Notes: generated by a model from the sequence alone, not told the origin. 64,000 nt of DNA from Siderastrea radians (GCA_964017195.1 OZ024898.1:10352130-10416129); one strand, 5' to 3'; shown: positions 12,060 to 24,853, counted from the stretch's first letter. Program-made: numbers and translations.

Positions 12060-13368
12060 CATGATATGGTTTAGAGCTCCAACTGTTAGAAGGCAGACAA
12101 GTTGGTTATTTGCCCTGGACTTATACAAAGGGGTTTTTGATGGACTTATTAACGGGGGAAGAGGGAGAGGAGGAGGTAGGCCAGGGGCGTACATCCAATA
12201 TTGATGTTTCAGTACAATACAAAGATCAGTTTTCGATATTTCAATCAGCCAGTTAGACTAGATGACCGGGTAGATGGGTTTTTCCGTATGCCTAGTTGGT
12301 TTGAGTTTTAATACTTGAGATCACAGCAGCTGTCAGTTCAAATAATGTTGAGGTTAGCTCGTCATTCACTAAATAAATTATGTTCTTATATTACCACTTG
12401 CCAATTGATTGAAACTTCAGTGCCAGTTAAAATTTCCGGCCATCATTTTGACTCACATCAGTTGCCAAATAGGATCAGGATAATGAGCCCGAGAGCCTTT
12501 TACCATCTGAGAATATAATCAAGTTAGCTGAACTATAAAAATAACCTAAACTTTATTAAGACGGAACTTGACTGACAGATGGCGAAACATGGGTGAAGTA
12601 GTTTTCTTCAGCTGTGTCAAACACGGGGAACATTTGTTTGTTTGTTTGTTTGTTTTTTAATTTGTGTTACTCGGCGGGTGTTTAAGGTAACGTTGATAGC
12701 CCTTGATTGATCGAGTACAGACGGAAAAATGGGCTCCGTGTGGAGCAAAATTGTGCTTGATTGGGGGTTATGAAAGTGTAAATAAGTACTAAAGTAACAA
12801 AATACCATCATTGCATCCTTCAACATTCTTCTGACATCTGCCAAGGAGCCAAAAATAAAGCACTTTATAACGTAAACAGCCCAAGAAGATGGCGCTTTGG
12901 TTGGCTTCCTTCAGATAGGCTACCTGTTCATATCCTGCTAGTAGAGCCATTACACGTAAAAGATTGTGAAAAACTTGCCTCTTCAGTTTGTTTTGTGTCA
13001 ACTTAAAAACATTTCTTTTTTATTTTTGTTTGTTTGCTTCTCTGCTTTTTTTAAATTTAAACAATACAGTACTGCAACAATACAACAATAATTTATAATT
13101 CAGGAATTTAATTTATTTAACACTTTCCGGCCGAATGGGGTCGTAAACGATCCCTGAGGTGATACATGGACTTAAACATATCTAAGGCAAACAGTTTTTT
13201 ACCCTCAAGCAATCCTGTATGAAAAAGAAGTAGATCGTGTTCATGATTCGTTTTGTAAATTTTGAATATTTATGCCACATGCACAAAGAAGAAGTTACCA
13301 TTTTGAGTACTGCCCCTGCGCTAAAGATTAAATTCACCCAAAATTACCTCGAATGAGTAAGAACCGAC
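12060..13368 (-). promoter_or_regulatory. Duplicated 5' flank of Wnt-B with ETS-like motif
   Basis: No gene is visible. Bases 12105-12520 match the flanks at 280-700 and 42180-42600. Bases 12640-13160 match, in reverse orientation, the DNA upstream of Wnt-D (about 54950-55340). The recurrent motif 'gccagttaaaatttccggcc' begins at about 12422; its complement contains CCGGAAAT, the core recognised by ETS-family factors in general. Promoter function is inferred only from conservation among paralogue flanks. The gypsy element at 13369 interrupts the flank. Confidence 0.45.
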
Positions 13369-13623
13369 TGTAGGGATTGCACCCTACGAGACGTTTCGTG
13401 ACTTTGAATTTATGTTTCGTGACTTTGGATTTTGTCACTTAGTGGACCGGAAGTTTCGTGACCGCGAGTCGTCCTAATATTAGTTTCTTGAAACACGAGT
13501 AGTGTAAGATGAGCAGTGTAATCTAAGTCACAAGAGAACGTAGAGCGAGGAAAATAAAGAGGCTCAACTGAAAGGAGTGTTGGTCCTCTGTTGTTCAGAC
13601 TGAGAACCGGAGCGCCGGTAACA
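13369..13623 (+). repeat. 5' LTR
   Basis: A 255-bp LTR, starting TGTAGGG and ending GTAACA. I count two differences from the 3' LTR (a C/T and a G/A in the second half), so the insertion is young. It contains an AATAAA near 13553 that could act as the polyadenylation signal. Confidence 0.93.
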
Positions 13624-13626
13624 ATC

Positions 13627-13644
13627 TGGCGACCCTGCCAGGAC
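13627..13644 (+). other. Primer-binding site
   Basis: Begins TGG three bases after the 5' LTR (tggcgaccctgccagga). This is the expected complement of a tRNA 3' end (CCA). I do not assign the tRNA species. Confidence 0.7.
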
Positions 13645-13841
13645 TCTTGCAAGCCAGAGAGAAAAGATCAGAGGGGGAAAGCAAGTCAGATGCTTTACCA
13701 GAAAAGGAATACTAACGAACAGATGACTGAGGCCACGAATGGAAAAGGTGGGTTTTGAAACAGCTTGTTGTATTTTCCAGTCGAAATAACCGATCGTCGA
13801 GCGCTTTCAATTAAGTGTAGCCCGCCAGTAATCAGTCTTTA

Positions 13842-15250
13842 TTGAGTATGGAGCAGCTGCAGCTTGACGTTGAATCACTGGTTTATAAACAAGAGCAAGA
13901 AAGGCTCGAAACTGTTATCGAAGACTTAGAAATTTCCGATGACCTCACAGGCAAGAGTAGGGTACAAATAATTAAGCTAGTTATTAGCACAATTGACAAA
14001 AAGCTTGAAGGAGAGAGCAACCCGAAACAGAAGGTGGAATTGTTGACATTGATTCGTGCAAAGCTACTCGACGAACCTCCGCCGCTAGAGATGGACGAAA
14101 CAGAGAAACAGATGTTGGCTCTTGAGGAATAGTATGCAGCACTCAAAGCAAAACGGGATCAAGAGATGAAAGAGATCGAGATGAAACTAGCAGCAATGAA
14201 AAAAACAACGACGGGGAAAGCCGCCAATAAAGCGAATAAACCCCAGGAAAACCAGACACTGACAACAGACGGAACGATACTAGACGTGGGTTCTTCGTTA
14301 CTTCGCCGCGAATTTAAGATCTCCGGTCAAATCGGCGAGCCAGGCCAAACAGAAAAGCTGACGTTCGTGTCTCTGACCCACCAAATTGACTCTGGTCTTA
14401 AGAGGGGTTACAAAGAGAGAGACATCGTAGACGCAATAACACGTTCAATCTCACCGCACAGTAGTTTAAGGAGTTATGTTGAGACCCTCTCCGACCTGTC
14501 CCTGGCAAAACTCAGAAAGGTTCTCCGGGTGCACTACCGAGAGAAAACTGCTTCAGAGCTTTACCAGCAACTCGCCACTGCCTACCGGCATCCAAAGGAA
14601 ACACCTCAGCAGTTTCTCCTTCGGGCGTTGGATATTCGAAATAAAGTCAGTTTTGCAAGTCAAGAAGCAGATTGTGAAATAAATTACGATTTCCCCTTGA
14701 TTCAAAAGACTTTCCTTTAATCTTTTGAGACTGGTCTTAGGGACGACATCTTGGCAACCAATTTAAGGCCAACGCTGCGACTCCAGGGACTATCTAATGA
14801 AGACCTCGTGAAGCAGGTGAATGCGCTTGCATCTCACCAGGCGGAACGACAGTCAAAACTGGGAACAACCGAACCACAACCCCGTAGCCCATGGGAAACA
14901 TGGCAAATGTCGAAGAAGAGAAACGAAAAGGCAAGTTTGGAGAAGGTGCTAGTACACGTCCTGAATCAGGTGAAGGTGACCGGTTGCTCGTAGAAATTCG
15001 AGAAATCAAGTCCGACCTGAACTCCCTGCGAAAATCAGTGAGAGAGGTAGAGAGAGGAAACAGCAGTCAATGGCGAGCAAAACGGCAAGTGGGCCGTGGT
15101 TGTAGGAGCTGCAAAGAACAAAGAAGAGGTGACAACTGCCGGCCCTGCTATGCTTGTGGGCGGTATGGCCACCTGGCAGTCGATTGCGACAAGAACAACA
15201 GTGGTCGTCCGGGAAACGGCAATCAGCTATTCCCGAGGGACACCGAATAG
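13842..15250 (+). pseudogene. gag: Gypsy gag (broken), with CCHC zinc knuckle
   Basis: Gag-like structural protein that would package the element's RNA. It starts at the ATG at 13842 in a frame interrupted by TAG at 14130-14132 and TAA at 14718-14720. The same frame continues past both stops, so they are point nonsense changes. The frame then shifts, and the segment 14891-15250 encodes a basic region and a zinc knuckle of form C-x2-C-x4-H-x4-C (CYACGRYGHLAVDC). The first part is acidic and helical (QEQERLETVIEDLEISDD), followed by a typical retrotransposon gag core ending in a QQFLLRALDIRNKV stretch. Readthrough at one stop cannot be excluded, but two stops plus a shift point to decay. Confidence 0.75.
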
Positions 15251-16227
15251 CTGAACAGTCCCAACAGTCCCATCAGTGCAATGGTTGCAGGCAAGTTCAG
15301 GAAACCGATAAGGCGCTTTGGCAATGTAAGGGATGCAAGGCAGTTAAATATTGTAGTAAAGTGTGCCAAAAGAAACACTGGAAGGATCATAAAGTACTGT
15401 GCAAAGCCATCCAACATCTTGGTGCCAATAACAAGGAACGCAAAGCCGAAGATTCTGGTCATTTTGTGACTCACCTTAATCCCAAACAGCGCACAACTCT
15501 CGTACGATTAGTTGGCAGGAAATGTAGTGTTAAGTGCTACCTAAATGACCAACCTGTCGAGGTTCTTTGGGACACTGGTGCCCAAGTTTCCATAGTACCA
15601 GAGAACCTTCTTAAAAGGTTACTACCTGATGTCCCTATTAAGGATATTTCAGAACTAGTGGATATGGAACTGAACTTGACTGCAGCTAATGGTACTACGA
15701 TACCGTACAAAGGATGGATTGACCTTACGTTTAGACTTTCTTCACCCGAGAGTGAACTTTCAGTACCATTCCTGGTGACAGAGGAGATATTAGAAACCCC
15801 ACTGGTTGGGTACAATGTGATAGAAGAAATTTTACAAGAAAAAAATGGTAATGAATCTCTACAGCGTCAAGTGGCCGATGTGAACTCGGAATTTACTGAC
15901 CTTAACTTGCAAGACTCCAAAGTACTTGTCAATTTTATCCAGGAGATCAAGGAAGCAGAACTTTGTACCGTCAAAACCACTAAAGGGAACGTAACCATAC
16001 CTAAGGGAGAGGCTATGAAGATACCTTGCAGAGTCAATACTGGCCCAGTCGAAAAGAGGATTCCTGTTCTATTTGAACCCGAAGCAACAGCTCCCTGGCC
16101 TTCTGGGTTAGAAGTAGCAGAGAGTTGGCTGATAGTTGAGAGAGGGAAATCCAGCAAGGTAACCATCGAGGTGGTAAATACTACCAGCCATCACAGTAAA
16201 AAGCAGAACAACCCTGGGCCGTCTTAG
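15154..16227 (+). pseudogene. Gypsy MYND finger and retropepsin-like protease segment
   Basis: An open frame of 357 codons overlapping the end of gag in another frame. Around residues 40-85 it encodes a MYND-type zinc finger with all ligands visible (CNGC...CKGC...YCSKVCQ...HWKDH...C). MYND fingers are usually protein-interaction modules. It is followed by a retropepsin-like aspartic protease with active-site DTGA in VEVLWDTGAQVSIVPE (about residues 135-150). It lies between the CCHC knuckle and the reverse transcriptase, where protease is expected. The overlap could be a genuine gag-pol frameshift or a broken junction. The frame ends at 16227, and pol resumes in other frames. Confidence 0.8.
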
Positions 16228-16228
16228 C

Positions 16229-17948
16229 TTGGTTCAGTCTGTTACTCCCTTGGAAGTAAGACTTCGAGAGACGATCGCTGACCGCGGTGTAAACCAGAAG
16301 GAGGCCAGGGATGACACCAGTACACACCCAGAACCACCCAGAAATGGTTCACCAACACTTCCAACAAACCTCCAGAACATTGACTTAAGTGGCCTGACAC
16401 AGGAACAGAAAGACAAAGCGATACAGATGTTATCAGAGGAGGCTAATTCCTTCGCGGCTGGGGATGATGACAGGCTGCATCAAGGATCTCAAGGTGGATA
16501 TTAAGCTGATGGATCCAACACCCGTTCAGAAGAATTATATGGCGGTCCCACGACCACTCTATCCAGAGGTCAAGAGCTATATTGAAGACCTCCTGAACCG
16601 GCAATTCATTAGAAGATCTTCATCATCCTATAGCTCACCGGTGGTATGTGTCAGGAATAAAGACAAGAGCTTAAGACTGTGCGTCGATTACAGAGAGCTA
16701 AACAAAAGGACTGTACCTGACCGACATCCTATACCTCGGATACAGGAGACCCTGGACAGCCTGGGAGGCAACTCTTGGTTCTCAGTCCTGGACCAGGGTA
16801 AAGCATACCATCAAGGTTTCATTAATGCAGACAGCCAGCCACTAACAGCCTTCATCACACCCTGGGGACTCTATGAATGGGTGCGCATTCCGTTCGGTCT
16901 CTCCAATGCTCCTGCACATTTTCAGCGATTTATGGAGAACTGCCTTGGCGATCTGAGGGACGAAATCTGCATTCCATACCTGGATGATATCATTGTCTTC
17001 AGTACAACTTTTGACGACCACCTAGAACACCTGAGAAAAGTGCTGCGTCGCCTCGCCGCACATGGTGTCAAGTTGAAACCAGGCAAGTGCAAGCTCTTCC
17101 AGCGTGAAGTTTTATTCCTCGGCAGAGTCGTCTCCAAAGAAGGTTACCGCCTTGACCCATCAAGTATCGAGCCTGGGCTTCACCTTAAAGAAACTGCGCC
17201 GAAAACGGTTAATGATGTGAGAAAAGTGATGGGCTTCCTTAATCATTATCGTCGGTACATCAAAGACTTTGCCAAGATCGCTAAGCCCGTATACGACCTT
17301 CTCAAGTCACCTGATGACAACCCCAAAGACACCGTGCATCTAGGTACTAGGAAGGGAAGGCATGCTGGACAACTACCCTCGAACCACCCGGTGATCTGGA
17401 CCACATCCCACCAAGAAATATTGGAGAAGCTAATAAGCATCCTCACTAGCCCGCCAGTGATGGCATACCCAGATTTCAGCAAGCCGAACATTCTACACAC
17501 GGATGCAAGCGAAGAAGGATTGGGTGCTGTATTGTACCAAGAACAAGGAGACACTATTCGTGTCATCGCCTATGGCTCTCGAACCCTTAGCCCTGCTGAG
17601 AAGAACTACCACCTACACTCGGGCAAACTAGAGTTTCTGACACTGAAATGGGCTGTTTGTGATCACTTCCGTGACTACCTATATTACGCCCCAAGTTTTA
17701 CAGTCTATACAGACAACAATCCTCTTACACATGTCCTATCGAGTGCCAAGCTAAATGCGACCGGCCTTCGGTGGGTTGGCGAACTGGCAGACTTCAATTT
17801 CACCATCCGCTATCGGCCAGGGAGGATCAACGTGGATGCAGATACATTGTCCAGGGTGCCCTTGGATATTAACAAACTCATGGAGACCTGCACAGAAGAA
17901 ACAACACAAGACACCTTAAAAGCTGTTGTATCGTCATGCCAGTTCTAG
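16229..17948 (+). pseudogene. pol: Gypsy reverse transcriptase and RNase H
   Basis: A linker (16229-16504) shifts frame at about 16463 into a long frame, 16464-17948. Reverse transcriptase motifs are all visible: [26 protein letters not shown] (motif A; the usual second acidic context is kept), [14 protein letters not shown] and the catalytic YLDDIIVFS. The thumb region continues to [21 protein letters not shown]. RNase H follows with [15 protein letters not shown], the [10 protein letters not shown] helix and YTDNNPL. The frame ends at TAG 17946-17948, but the same frame stays open beyond it into integrase, so the stop is a single nonsense change. It would copy the element's RNA into DNA in cytoplasmic particles. 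Confidence 0.9.
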
Positions 17949-19890
17949 GACCAAGGAAAGGCCCCATGGCTCACTGCTTTAACTGACGATCCTTCTCTGC
18001 TCGACCTGGACTCTAAACAGCCAAAAACGTCCGAACTACCGCAAGTCCTGCCCAGTGAAATCCGACACGCCCAAACACAAGACCCAACAATTGGGAGAGC
18101 AGTTACCCTGATTCAGTCTGGCAAACGCCCCACGCAACGACAACAACAATCAGTATTACCGGACACCCGACACCTGCTGCATGAGTGGGCAAAACCCTTA
18201 TTAGACTCTGAGGGAGTCCTACGGCGCAACAACGGTAAACAGAGCCAAATTGTCCTCCCGAAGAAGTTCCACCGCCTTATGTACAGGGAGCTTCATGAGG
18301 AAATGGGTCATCTTGGCGCAGACAGAGTCCTCGACTTGGCAAGGGAACGCTTCTACTGGCCCCACATGCAGCGGGACATTGAACATTTCATTGGAAGGGT
18401 TTGCCGCTGCTTAAAACAGAAACATCCCTCCATCCAGTCAAGGGCCCCACTTCAGCCAATCGTGACAACTGCGCCATTTGAACTCATTGGTGTCGATTTT
18501 CTGCACTTAGAGAAGAGCAGTGGTGGCTATGAATATATCCTTGTCATGGTGGACCACTTCACTAGGTATGCCCAAGCTTACGCAACCCACAATAAGTCGG
18601 CCAAGACTGTGACAGAAAAGCTTTACAACGACTTCATTTTACGTTTTGGGGTTCCAGCCAAGATACACCACGACCAGGGGGGAGAGTTCGAGAACCACCT
18701 GTTCCAGAGGCTCGAACAGCTGTGTGGAATTGCCCATTCGAGAACAACACCATATCACCCCAAGGCAATGGACAAGTGGAACGTTTTAACCGCACACTCC
18801 TGTCCATGCTGCGCACTCTTCCCGAAACGCAGAAATCCCACTGGAAAGATCACCTCAACAAGGTTGTCCACGCCTACAACTGCACGTGAAATGAAGCCAC
18901 AGGCTACTCTCCGTTCTTTCTTCTCTTTGGACGTTACCCAAGACTCCCAGTTGACCTCATCTTTAACTCTCCACAACCCAAAAGCAGGCACAGCTACCCG
19001 CAGTACGTGGAAACATGGCAGACTGCTATGGCCCGAGGCGTATGAACTAGCTAATCAGAAAGCTAACCTCAGTGCGTCTAAAGCCAAACGACACTATGAT
19101 CGTCGAGTACGTAGCTCAGCGTTACAGCCCGGCGACAGAGTACTAGTGCGTAACATGACACCCCGTGATGGACCGGGAAAACTCAGAGCATACTGGGAGG
19201 AGAACGTCCATGTTGTAGTGAAGCGAAAGGACCCAAACAGCCCAGTCTACGAGGTCAAGCCAGAAGTCGGTAACGGCCGTCATAGAACTCTACACAGAAA
19301 CCTGCTTCTACCCTGTGACTTCCTACCAGCTGATGTTCAAGAAGCCCCTACACCCAAACGAAAGCGGACTAGACAGGACCTAGGCAAGAGGACGTCTCTC
19401 TGCTGTTTGCGAGTCTTCATCGGAGGAAGAAGGCGACTTCCTACTTATGACAGTTCCTTCTGTCCATCCAACACCGACTGCTGAGCGCCCAGTATCGGAA
19501 GCCCCTCCTGGTGTTCACATAGGAGATGAGGAGGCCGAAGAGGCTCTACCACCTCAAAATGCTTCAGCAGATGTTCCACCACCAGCACCACACCTGACCA
19601 CTCCTCCTGATGTACCAGTTGAACCAGCCGGAGAAGCACGCCCACACCGTGACCGTCATCCTCCTGTGCGCCTGACCTATGATGCTCCAGGCGAGCCACA
19701 ATTGTCACAGTGGGACACACCGACTGTACATGTACTTTGGGCCACTCACGCCCCACCCCACTTCATGAATTACAACTTGCCCCAACTATGGAACCCTATG
19801 GCAGCTATGTACCCGCCGATGCCTGCATATTTTGAACTACTCCGCCTACAGTATATACCGCCACCAGTGCCGTGGGGTAACCTGGTATAA
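17949..19890 (+). pseudogene. Gypsy integrase and C-terminal tail (frameshifted)
   Basis: Continues the RT/RNase H frame after the TAG. The zinc-binding region begins HEEMGHLGADRVLDLARE and includes VCRCLKQK. The catalytic core has GVDFLHL and [13 protein letters not shown], the first two acidic residues of the DDE set. The third lies beyond a one-base loss at about 18764, in another frame that also carries a TGA at 18887-18889. The original frame is used again from about 19040 (ANLSASKAKRHYDRRV and GDRVLVRN, a gypsy integrase C-terminal hallmark). A last shift enters 19447-19890, a proline-rich tail ending in PPVPWGNLV. The integrase is therefore non-functional in this copy. Confidence 0.85.
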
Positions 19891-20904
19891 TGTGGTGTCC
19901 CAGTTAAACAACCCATCACGAGCCAGACAGAACCGGAAGTTTAAAAATTCGCAAGGTCTGGTTGCTAGGGAGTGACGTCAAGGGCTTGCAAGTTAGCCGT
20001 CACCGTATTTGACTTGCGGTTTCACACCCGCAGGGTTTCTATCGGGCTCTTTTGACTTAAAGTTCTAAAGAGGTTGGATTTCATAAATATTTTGACAAGA
20101 GCGGTAAAATTCGATTATTCAGTCTTTCACTCCTTTCCTTCTGCGAATGGATGCTTTCGATAATCGGCCGGTTCGAGCTCTCTACAAGCACTTCAGGGAG
20201 TGTTTTTAACTAAATTAAAAGATGTGTGAAATGTGTCGTTTCAGTGTAGTCCTTTCACTGGCAAGTTTTATGAACGAAGTGGCCAAGTACCAGCTCGCAG
20301 ACGTGGCGGGCTTTCTGATCTTTCTGATCGGAGAGTTACCAAAGAAGAGCTGTTTCTTATTTGCTGTTACTTTTGCCATTCCGCGTTACAAATGTAAAGC
20401 AAACAAAGCGTGATATCGGCGAAAATTACGTACAAACAATGCAGTACAGACTACAAATCACTACGGCGAAACGTCTTCAGGTAATGGAAGGAATCCACTG
20501 TAACATGTAACTGGTAGTCTAGCGAAATAACCGTACAACGAGGTAAGTTATTCCTTCGATCGTTTCTTTAGATAAGGTAAACGCTTGCGTCCACTCGCTC
20601 GCAATCTCTCCTTTCAGGGATAATCGAGCGAAAAAAACACAGCAGCAGCGAGCGCCAAAATCGCCTGCCGCGTGGAAACGTGGGCCGCGCGTGATGAGCT
20701 GCCGGTGTAAGCGCACGCCACGTTTATATTTATTTTTAAAGAAAAGTAGCTCTTTTACAAATGCGGTTTTCAAAGAGGTCCTTAACGAAATAAATAAACT
20801 AAACATCCATGAACTCTTTCGTAAGAAAATAAACAAGTAAACAAGAAGCCCTGTTGTACACTCTGTAGTAAAAATAACATAATTGAGTTGACACGCGCAT
20901 TTGA
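19891..20904. other. Gypsy 3' region before the array
   Basis: No convincing gene. A segment at about 20648-20700 ('cgagcgccaaaatcgcctg...') recurs as a close relative at about 23720-23775, in the same orientation, on the other side of the tandem array. The array and its surroundings may therefore be a separate piece of DNA captured by or inserted in the element. Short reading frames here lack recognisable motifs. Confidence 0.4.
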
Positions 20905-23215
20905 ATACCTTTTCTCGTTTACCCAGGTTATAGTCCATGGCATCACCGTATGCCAGAGCGCTTCTGGGATATGTAACATAATAAACATTTTGAGACAAAA
21001 TTTAAGAGAAATGTTTATCTTTTCCTGGTTCCCCCAGGTTGAAGTCCATGGCATCAACGTATGCTTGAGCGCTTCTGGGATATGCAACATAATAAAAATG
21101 TCGATACAAAATTTAAGAGAAATGCTGTATATCTTGTCCTGGTTCACCCAGGTTGGAGTCCATCACCGTATGCCTGAGTGCTTCTGGGATATGTAACATA
21201 ACAAACATTTAAGACAGAATTTTAGACAAATGTTGATATCTTTTCCTGGTTCACCCAGGTTGGAGTCCATGGCATCAACGTATGCCTGAGCGCTTCTGGG
21301 ATATGCAACATAACAAACATTTTAAGACAGAATTTTAGACAAATGTTGATATCTTTTCCTGGTTCACCCAGGTTGGAGTCCATGGCATCAACGTATGCCT
21401 GAGCGCTTCTGGGATATGCAACATAACAAACCTTTTAAGACAGAATTTTAGACAAATGTTGATATCTTTTCCTGGTTCACCCAGGTTGGAGTCCATGGCA
21501 TCACCGTATGCCTGAGCGCTTCTGGGATATGCAACATAACAAACATTTTAAGACAGAATTTTAGACAAATGTTGATATCTTTCCCTGGTTCACCCAGGTT
21601 GGAGTCCATGGCATCAACGTATGCCTGAGCGCTTCTGGGATATGCAACATAACAAACATTTTAAGACAGAATTTTAGACAAATGTTGATATCTTTTCCTG
21701 GTTCACCCAGGTTGGAGTCCATGGCATCACCGTTTGCCTGAGCGCTTCTGGGATATGCAACATAACAAACATTTTAAGACAGAATTTTAGACAAATGTTG
21801 ATATCTTTTCCTGGTTCACCCAGGTTGGAGTCCATGGCATCAACGTATGCCTGAGCGCTTCTGGGATATGTAACATAACAAACATTTTGAAACAGAATTT
21901 TAGACAAATGTTGATATCTTTTCCTGGTTCACCCAGGTTGGAGTCCTTGGCATCACCGTATGCCTGAGCGCTTCTGGGATATGCAACATAACAAACATTT
22001 TAAGACAGAATTTTAGACAAATGTTGATATCTTTTCCTGGTTCACCCAGGTTGGAGTCCATGGCATCAACGTATGCCTGAGCGCTTCTGGGATATGCAAC
22101 ATAACAAACATTTTAAGACAGAATTTTAGACAAATGTTGATATCTTTTCCTGGTTCACCCAGGTTGGAGTCCATGGCATCACCGTTTGCCTGAGCGCTTC
22201 TGGGATATGCAACATAACAAACATTTTAAGACAGAATTTTAGACAAATGTTGATATCTTTCCCTGGTTCACCCAGGTTGGAGTCCATGGCATCAACGTAT
22301 GCCTGAGCGCTTCTGGGATATGCAACATAACAAACATTTTAAGACAGAATTTTAGACAAGTGTTGATATCTTTCCCTGGTTCACCCAGGCTGGAGTCCAT
22401 GGCATCACCGTTTGCCTGAGCGCTTCTGGGATATGCAACATAACAAACATTTTAAGACAGAAGTTTAGACAAATGTTGATATCTTTTCCTGGTTAGCCCA
22501 GGTTGGAGTCCATGGCATCAACGTATGCCTGAGCGCTTCTGGGATATGTAACATAACAAACATTTTGAAACAGAATTTTAGACAAATGTTGATATCTTTT
22601 CCTGGTTCACCCAGGTTGGAGTCCATGGCATCACCGTATGCCTGAGCGCTTCTGGGATATGCAACATATTAACAAACATTTTGAGACAGAATTTTAGACA
22701 AATGTTGATATCTTTTCCTGGTTCACCCAGGTTGGAGTCCATGGCATCACCGTATGCCTGAGTGCTTCTGGGATATGTAACATAACAAACATTTAAGACA
22801 GAATTTTAGACAAATGTTGATATCTTTTCCTAGTTCACCCAGGTTGGAGTCCTTGGCATCACCGTATGCCTGAGTGCTTCTGGGATATGTAACATAACAA
22901 ACATTTAAGACAGAATTTTAGACAAATGTTGATATCTTTTCCTGGTTCACCCAGGTTGGAGTCCGTGGCATCACCGTATGCCTGAGCGCTTCTGGGATAT
23001 GCAACATAACAAACATTTTAAGACAGAATTTTAGACAAATGTTGATATCTTTCCCTGGTTCACCCAGGTTGGAGTCCTTGGCATCACCGTATGCCTGAGT
23101 GCTTCTGGGATATGTAACATAACAAACATTTTGAGACAGAATTTGAGACAAATGTCGTGCATCCTTTCTGTTTACCCAAGTTGGAGTCCTGACATCACCG
23201 TATGCCTAGAGGCAC
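20905..23215. repeat. 113-bp tandem repeat array, about 20 units
   Basis: About 20 head-to-tail units of 111-115 bp (most exactly 113), plus a decayed last one. Each contains 'cctggttcacccagg' (a 5-bp stem hairpin) and 'gcttctgggatatg'. Units in the middle (about 21480-22680) alternate between two types, 'catcaacgtatgcc' and 'catcaccgt(a/t)tgcc', giving a 226-bp higher-order period. The first two and last units are the most divergent, as expected for an array growing by unequal exchange. Frames read across it are chance products. Confidence 0.95.
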
Positions 23216-24853
23216 TTCCGGGATAAAAGTCACACATTCTCCGTACTTTTTCTGAAGAATCGCCCTCCAATTTAATGGGAAAAAAAGTGATTCTTGTCTT
23301 ATTATCAATAACCCCCCTCCCCCAAAAACAATCTTACCTCAAAGATACACCCCTGAAAAAACTGTTTGGAATTATTGCCTTATTTTATTATCGCACGCAA
23401 AGCCTGTGTACTTCACGCCCGCCTGCTTAATGGTCACTTTGTTTTCTTTTGACTAAATATTTCCTTTTTCTGATGCTTGTGCCTAATATCAGTGCACCAA
23501 AAGAACCCCCAAACACTTCAGTTAGTCAGGAGCCCTGCGCTGTCAAATGTTGTCCGTATTTCGCAAGTTGGAACCAGAATAAAAATGGAGGTGCTTATAA
23601 TTATTCCGGTGCGACTTTCGAACCGGCGTGAGTTTATTTTGGTTCGCTCTGTATTTATTTTACATGGTACCGGAAAGTACACAAGAAGACATAGCACAAA
23701 GGACACGCGAGAGTCACGAGCGAGCGCGAAAATCGCCTGGGGCGTGAAAACGTGATGCGCGCGTTATGAGCGTGTTCACGTTCGACATGTCAGAGTGTTC
23801 TTTTTCCCTCACTATTCTTGAGTGAAAAGAGACTGCTCGTAGTCTAGATACTGGTCCAGAATCCTATGTCGGTAAAATTCAGCCTTTGTCTTACTATTTC
23901 ATGACAGAAGGAGCTCATCGTCGCAAAAATGGAATATATAAACGCAGTATAAATCTCCTACCGGAAAAGGATAATATGAGCTCGTCTGGAAGAAATCTAA
24001 GCGGCTGATAATTTCACGTAGTATTTCATCGTTGATATCCTTGTTTCAGGCTTTGCCGATCGAGTGAAGCGGGATGAAATTTTTAATTGTTTTGCAGTAT
24101 AACTAACGCCAGGACAGTGTGCTTAAGTAGAGTGTAGTTTTTCGATTTATCGATGGAGATCCGTCGCGTGGTCAACAGCCTAAATTTTTCTTCTTCAAGG
24201 CTACACGTTTTTAAGCGATTTCCTGCCACACCGCAATTAAAACCTGTTTATGTATCTCTCAAACTCCATGAATAACATTAGAATCAATTAAAACAAGCAA
24301 GAAAGAATTTCACGCTTAAAGATTATAACACATTCGCGCGAAAATTAACGCCTAAGTGGAACAGAAACGATCATCAAAACTGATTTAATTACATTGGAAT
24401 GCTAGTAAGTTACTGGGCTTCACGCAGAGATACGTGTCTTTAAGACACGTATCTCTGCGGGATCCCAAGGTAATTTTTGGTTGCTAAGAGCGTCTGGCTC
24501 GTTATGGCATCCAAGAACATTGAGGAACTGAACTTTCTTTATCCTTTATAGAATAGAAAAAAACAATGGCAGTTGAGTTCTCTGGTTTCGCTAGGTTTAG
24601 GCCGATATTGTACCTATTTCACAGATGCCATTGCAACTGTTGGAGTAAGAAAAGTTGTACAAGACAGATAGTCAGAGTTGTGCGTGGGATCCCAAATTTT
24701 TAAGTTAGGAATTATTGTTAATCATAGTGTTGACTGTGACTGAGGTTACCAATAGCATCTGCACCGAACAGAGTGCTCCAATGAATTAGCAGACAATGTC
24801 ACTGTCTTACCCCTCGTGTCATGGGACGACACTTTTTTTTGGAAGGGGGAGTA
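23216..24853. other. Gypsy 3' region after the array
   Basis: No gene visible. Contains a perfect 18-bp hairpin (24423-24440 with 24442-24459) and the direct-repeat partner of the pre-array segment near 23720-23775. A purine run at 24841-24850 (ggaaggggga), three bases before the 3' LTR, fits a polypurine tract for plus-strand DNA priming. Confidence 0.5.

Noticed and set aside
19445..19756. Minus-strand His-rich frame
   Set aside because: A shadow of the proline-rich pol tail on the plus strand.
20938..23100. CRISPR-like array
   Set aside because: Repeats are contiguous at 113 bp with no unique spacers; the context is a eukaryotic retrotransposon.
20519..23151. Minus-strand frames with repeated 'CYVTYPRSAQAYGDAMDSNLGE' peptide
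   Set aside because: They are translations of the 113-bp tandem repeat. The unit length is not a multiple of three, so frames change from unit to unit and no single protein runs through.
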